Below, piece by piece: positions 6,697-9,796 of a stretch of 9,796 nt of DNA. The first letter of the stretch is position 1, and every line of letters begins with the position of its first letter. The DNA lies in the NCBI GenBank assembly GCA_035761045.1, contig DASTRU010000011.1, positions 1-9,796 of the forward strand, given 5' to 3'. Position numbers and translations under genes: made by a program. The stretch is from DASTRU01 sp035761045 (GTDB lineage: Bacteria > Pseudomonadota > Gammaproteobacteria > Burkholderiales > Burkholderiaceae_E). The notes beneath the pieces are model-generated. The model searched no databases and was not told where the DNA came from. It saw only the letters and a list, made by a program, of their open reading frames with translations.

Positions 6697-7800
6697 GCGT
6701 TCGAGTTGATTAAGCGCGGCGTCGCCAAGCGTTGGATTTTGAAACGTGACGGACTTGAGTTTGGTGAGGTTGCATAAGTGCGCCACGGCCGTGGTGCTCA
6801 CTTCGCGCAAACCGAAAAGACTTAGTTTTTCTAGTTGCGACAGCGTGCCGATTGCTTCAAAGACATCGTCGGGGCGGTCAATCGCCCCGTGAACAACTAA
6901 TCGCTCCAACTTTTGAAGCTCGCGAAGCGAGACGATTCCCGTTGGACTCGTTTGAGTTAGGCCGCCAATTTCCAACTCGCGTAATTCATGCAGCTTGCTT
7001 AGGTGAGCGAGTCCGATGTCATTGATGTTGAGTCGCGGTGTCCACGTGGGGAGCGTTAAATTTTGCAGACCAGTGAGCCGACCAACATATTCCAGCGACG
7101 CGTTGTTGATGTACGCGCATCCCGATAAGTTCAATTCCTTAAGCTGAGTCAACGGCTCCAGATACGCAAGACCGGGACCCTTCACGCGCGTTTGCGAGAG
7201 ATCAAGCGTGCGCAGGGTGCTAACGCACGCAACTTGTGCGAGTTGTTCATCGCTAATCGCGCATTTAGTAAGGTCGAGCGCCGTAAGCTTGGGCAGGTGT
7301 CGAAGATGCGCAAGCCCTTGCGCCGAAAGGTGAACGCAGCCGTTGAGATCAAGATGCTCCAAGTTGGCTTCGGGGTGAAGCCGCAGCGTTTTGAACTCGT
7401 GATCGGTAATACGCGTCGATCGACGTAGCGATAAAAAGCTTAAGCGCTTTAACTGCGCGAGAGGCGTTAAATCAACGGCCTCACGGTGCTTATCCATATC
7501 CACGTACACAAATTGCGCGTTTGGATAAGCCTTGACGGCTCGCTGTAGATCGGCGGTACGTTGGGTAGTGACGTTGATGAAATTTACATACAACCCAAGC
7601 GCGCGTTTCCACGCGGGATGCACCGACGCCATCGTTCGCGCCACGTTTGGCGCATCGGTAAACCGACGGTTGCGTGAATCAAGGGCATTGGCGGTTTTTG
7701 CGATTTCAACGACTAATTCATCGGGTAAGCCATTCCATTCGGGCATTGGCGGCCGACTCGGCACTGAAAAGCACGAGGTAACAAGCGATAGGAGCTTCAC
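6643..7800 (-). CDS. F-box-like leucine-rich-repeat protein, C-terminally truncated
   Basis: 385 residues from a GTG at 7800. This is the only start that keeps the leader shared with the next LRR gene (K...SCFS here, R...ACFS there); an in-frame TAA lies at 7813-7815 and no Shine-Dalgarno is evident. An ATG at residue 19 is an alternative. Residues 22-68 look like an F-box: WNGLPDELVVEI, a loop, then ASVHPAWKRAL. A linker holds AVKAYPNA (88-95). From about 112 to 364 there are roughly ten LRRs of 23-26 residues with L-x-x-L-x-L cores, for example LEHLDLNGC, LTALDLTKC and LKELNLSGC. LRRs bind proteins; F-box/LRR effectors such as Ralstonia GALA recruit targets to host SCF ubiquitin ligases, so an effector role is plausible but inferred. 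It is probably cotranscribed with the LRR gene 51 nt upstream. It is convergent with cheB and overlaps it by 27 nt. Its GC content is near that of the che genes. Confidence 0.85.
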   Translation of the reverse strand: MKLLSLVTSCFSVPSRPPMPEWNGLPDELVVEIAKTANALDSRNRRFTDAPNVARTMASVHPAWKRALGLYVNFINVTTQRTADLQRAVKAYPNAQFVYVDMDKHREAVDLTPLAQLKRLSFLSLRRSTRITDHEFKTLRLHPEANLEHLDLNGCVHLSAQGLAHLRHLPKLTALDLTKCAISDEQLAQVACVSTLRTLDLSQTRVKGPGLAYLEPLTQLKELNLSGCAYINNASLEYVGRLTGLQNLTLPTWTPRLNINDIGLAHLSKLHELRELEIGGLTQTSPTGIVSLRELQKLERLVVHGAIDRPDDVFEAIGTLSQLEKLSLFGLREVSTTAVAHLCNLTKLKSVTFQNPTLGDAALNQLERVLFIPPRGPSYANRVAG

Positions 7801-7851
7801 GGGGATTAGGAATTATTAGTTTTTATGGAGAACTCAACTGCGTCGCCGAGT

Positions 7852-8979
7852 TTAACGAAGAACTAAACGCGCTTCTTTGTTGGCCTCTTTAAAGCTTGCG
7901 ATCGCCTTGTCGCTAACCGTTCCGTTAGAAATGCGAACTTCCCGCAAGTTGGTAAGACCTTCCAACTTCATGAGTGCCGCGTCGTTGAAGGTATTCGACA
8001 GACAAACAAATGTTTGCAGCTTTTTAAGTGATTTCAACTGAGCAATACCTTCGGGGCTTACGTTACCCCGATCTTTGTCGCGCCCCAAGCACAATGACTC
8101 AAGGTTTGACAAACCACCGATGGCGTGTAGCGCTTCATCACAATTCGTGATGTGTTCGCGAACGGTCAAATGCTTCAATCTATTTAGCCCTCGAACGGCG
8201 TCCGAGTCGATCGCGCCAACCTCTAATCGGTCAAGCTTAAGTGTTTCAAGGCTGCGTAATTGACATAAATGGTGAAATCCCGTGTCGCTCACCGGTAGAG
8301 AGTTTGATAGATCAAGAGCCTTCAACGAGGGTAAGTCGCTTAATAAACCAAGATGTGCGTTATCGACATCATTGCAATTATTAATAATTAGTACTTCTAA
8401 TTTTGAAAACCCTTGCAGATGCTTGAATCCTTGTCCGTTTATTGAAAGAGAACGAAAAGCCAGCGTCACGAGTTTGTCTTTGAGCGGCGTGATGGCCTCG
8501 ATATCCAAATTCTCTGTTGGAGACGACACGAACATCAATCCTTTAATAGCACCAACGCTAGCAAGATGCGCCATGACCATGCTGTTGCAGGACTTCGAGT
8601 CGTTCAAAGAAACAGTTACTCCCTTGGCTTGGGGGTGCAACTCGAGTGTTTGTAGTTGCGCGGTGGTCAATCGTCTCGAGGGGCTAACAATAAGGACATC
8701 AAGATTCGGCAAATGCTTTAACGCCGATAAATTGACCGGTGCTTGTGTATTTGAATCAAATGCAATGTGGACCATTGTTGCATTCGGATAAGCCTTTACA
8801 GCGTTGGCCAAATCCTGTGGGCGGGTCACTCGAATTGATTTGACTTTTAATTGAAGTGCTCTGCGCCAATGCACGCTTACCGAGGCCAGATTAAAAAAAT
8901 CCTGTCGCTCGCTGCCTCCAGCAGATGCGTGACTATTGGAAACTCCTTCGCTAATCCTTCTAATTAAATCGCCAGGCAA
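7852..8979 (-). CDS. F-box-like leucine-rich-repeat protein, 5' end interrupted
   Basis: The longest uninterrupted frame gives 375 residues from a TTG at 8979 (LPGDLIRRI...), with no good ribosome binding site before it. Homology to the LRR gene at 6643-7800 continues upstream: both have W-x-x-L-P-x-[D/E]-L, and here the W lies 3 codons before the TTG, so the TTG is unlikely to be the ancestral start. The frame continues back to an ATG at 9087 but crosses a TGA at 9049-9051. The F-box-like region (about 1-44) contains LASVSVHWRRAL, and AVKAYPNA follows at 60-67. About ten LRRs then span 82-355 (LKALDLSNS, LETLKLDRL, LESLCLGRD), ending in a charged cap ...ANKEARLVLR. It may be translated from the TTG by reinitiation, be a fresh pseudogene, or reflect a sequence error. 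The likely role, if functional, is protein binding or effector; not proven. Confidence 0.75.
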   Translation of the reverse strand: MPGDLIRRISEGVSNSHASAGGSERQDFFNLASVSVHWRRALQLKVKSIRVTRPQDLANAVKAYPNATMVHIAFDSNTQAPVNLSALKHLPNLDVLIVSPSRRLTTAQLQTLELHPQAKGVTVSLNDSKSCNSMVMAHLASVGAIKGLMFVSSPTENLDIEAITPLKDKLVTLAFRSLSINGQGFKHLQGFSKLEVLIINNCNDVDNAHLGLLSDLPSLKALDLSNSLPVSDTGFHHLCQLRSLETLKLDRLEVGAIDSDAVRGLNRLKHLTVREHITNCDEALHAIGGLSNLESLCLGRDKDRGNVSPEGIAQLKSLKKLQTFVCLSNTFNDAALMKLEGLTNLREVRISNGTVSDKAIASFKEANKEARLVLR

Positions 8980-9087
8980 GTGCGCCCATACGGAGGTTTG
9001 TTCGGGTCTAACGTAGGGCGCGGAATTTGCTCCGTCAGGCTGATTTGCTCAAGAAAAACAGGCTTTAAAAAAATTAGATACGCGCAT
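8980..9087 (-). other. Upstream coding remnant of middle LRR gene with in-frame TGA
   Basis: From the ATG at 9087 the frame reads MRVSNFFKACFS, then TGA at 9049-9051, then 23 codons ending SVWAH directly before the TTG at 8979. The 12 residues before the stop align without gaps with the first 12 of the neighbouring LRR protein (start, basic residue 2, then Cys-Phe-Ser at 10-12). After the stop, the Trp three residues before LP is shared as well. The segment between is 12 residues longer than in the neighbour. This is most simply a nonsense mutation in the original 5' end. Confidence 0.65.
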
Positions 9088-9093
9088 GAATAG

Positions 9094-9098
9094 CTCTT
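9094..9098 (-). promoter_or_regulatory. Ribosome binding site before the ATG at 9087
   Basis: On the - strand AAGAG lies 6 bases before the ATG at 9087, within the 32-nt gap after the stop of the upstream LRR gene. It favours 9087 as the original start of the middle LRR gene over the TTG at 8979, which lacks such a site. Confidence 0.45.
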
Positions 9099-9119
9099 AT
9101 TTGAAAGAATGCGATGCAG

Positions 9120-9796
9120 TTATATGAAATCCAGCTCTACATCAGGGCGCGCCTTCCTAAATTTTGGAATAGCGTCAATGACTAAAGAATCTTGTCCAAT
9201 AAGGACTCTTCTTAAGCTTGGAATACTTTTCAACGCTTCAAAAGCAGCATCATTGAAGGTGGTGAGAGAGCATTGAAAAAACTTTAGGTTTCTTAGCGAC
9301 TGTAACTGGGCAATACCTTGAGCGCTAATGTTTCCAGAATATCGAAATTGTTTTATTGAGAGTCCTTCAAGGTTGGTTAATTTACTAATTGCACGAAGTA
9401 AGCCGTCGTAGTCTCTGTGATCCGAGTGAACGTATAAAAATTTTAGATTGCTCAAAGAGCTCAATGCGTTCAACTCTGAATCGCTAAGTTCATCTCTCAA
9501 GTTCGCCACAAGCGATTCAAGTTGATTTAGCTTTGAGATGTGGCTCAAACCGGTGCGGTCTAGAAGCAAGGAGTTGTGCAAAGTAAGTGTTTTTAAAGAC
9601 GTAAGTTCGCTTAAGGCCGTAAGGCAATTGTTGTTATCAAGGTTATTAGAAGAAAGATCGAGTTCGTTTAATTTTGAAAACCCATGAAGATGTTTCAACC
9701 CCGATCCTCGTACCTGATTGTGTGGAATTGAAAGCTTGATGAGTGTGTCTTTAAGTGGCTTTAAACTTTCGAGTTGAACGTCGGAAATTCCGCAGC
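9120..9796 (-). CDS. Leucine-rich-repeat protein, 5' partial at window edge
   Basis: The - strand frame is open from base 9796 to a TAA at 9120-9122, giving 225 visible residues. The TTG at 9698 (LKHLHGFSKL) is internal: the segment before it, including LKPLKDTLIKL, aligns with ITPLKDKLVTL of the middle LRR protein, so the start and any F-box lie outside the window. About eight LRRs are visible (LNELDLSSN, LKTLTLHNS, LESLVANLR, LKFLYVHSD, LEGLSIKQF), followed by ITFNDAAF-like and charged cap sequence ending VELDFI. Repeat phase and C-terminal cap match the middle gene closely, so the two are paralogues by duplication. It is probably the first of the three genes in transcription order within the window, with a 32-nt gap to the ATG of the next. 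It is clearly more AT-rich than the che genes, suggesting recent acquisition. Its function is unknown beyond likely protein binding. Confidence 0.85.
   Translation of the reverse strand, partial: CGISDVQLESLKPLKDTLIKLSIPHNQVRGSGLKHLHGFSKLNELDLSSNNLDNNNCLTALSELTSLKTLTLHNSLLLDRTGLSHISKLNQLESLVANLRDELSDSELNALSSLSNLKFLYVHSDHRDYDGLLRAISKLTNLEGLSIKQFRYSGNISAQGIAQLQSLRNLKFFQCSLTTFNDAAFEALKSIPSLRRVLIGQDSLVIDAIPKFRKARPDVELDFI

Noticed and set aside
7771..7800. Lipoprotein signal in the first LRR protein (V-T-S-C at residues 7-10).
   Set aside because: The leader before the cysteine is too short for a typical lipoprotein signal, and the paralogue has K-A-C there, which does not fit the lipobox.
8282..8791. 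A 169-codon + strand open frame inside the middle LRR gene.
   Set aside because: It is antisense to clear LRR coding sequence with regular leucine spacing; the + strand product shows no domain.
9049..9051. TGA as a reassigned or tryptophan codon.
   Set aside because: cheB and the first LRR gene both end at TGA at natural lengths, and no other gene here has an internal TGA, so the standard code applies.
1..9796. tRNA or rRNA genes, CRISPR arrays, insertion sequences or integrases.
   Set aside because: I looked for cloverleaf-like structures, regularly spaced repeats and transposase motifs and saw none, so any island boundary must lie outside the window or be degraded.

Overview
The window has two halves. 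Positions 1-6669 (+ strand) carry a chemotaxis adaptation cluster: two tandem methyl-accepting chemotaxis proteins (MCPs; the first is cut by the window edge), then cheR, cheD and cheB packed like an operon (gaps of 18, 27 and 9 nt). Positions 6643-9796 (- strand) carry three tandem paralogous leucine-rich-repeat (LRR) genes. The third runs off the right edge.

The MCP-cheR-cheD-cheB order, the 36H-type MCP signalling domains and the GC-rich codon use suggest a motile betaproteobacterium, probably near Burkholderiales. This is inferred from gene order and protein style; there is no rRNA or other marker here.

The chemotaxis genes form one adaptation module. The MCPs sense ligands at the inner membrane, CheR methylates receptor glutamates, CheB (a response regulator with an esterase domain) removes the methyl groups, and CheD deamidates receptor glutamines. 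cheA, cheW, cheY and cheZ are not in the window. A strong hairpin after the first MCP probably separates its transcript from the second MCP-cheRDB unit.

The LRR half is the unusual part. The two genes whose 5' regions are visible share an N-terminal leader, an F-box-like motif (W-x-x-L-P-x-[D/E]-L followed by a [A/V]-S-V-x-x-x-W-[K/R]-R-A-L block), a linker with the identical string AVKAYPNA, and then about ten LRRs. Bacterial F-box/LRR proteins such as the Ralstonia GALA family are known effectors that join the host SCF ubiquitin ligase, so a role in a eukaryotic host or predator is a reasonable but unproven inference. The array shows signs of gene turnover. The gene next to cheB has lost the C-terminal end its paralogues share and runs into the 3' end of cheB. 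The middle gene has an in-frame TGA at codon 13, with recognisable homology on both sides of it. Base composition becomes more AT-rich away from cheB.
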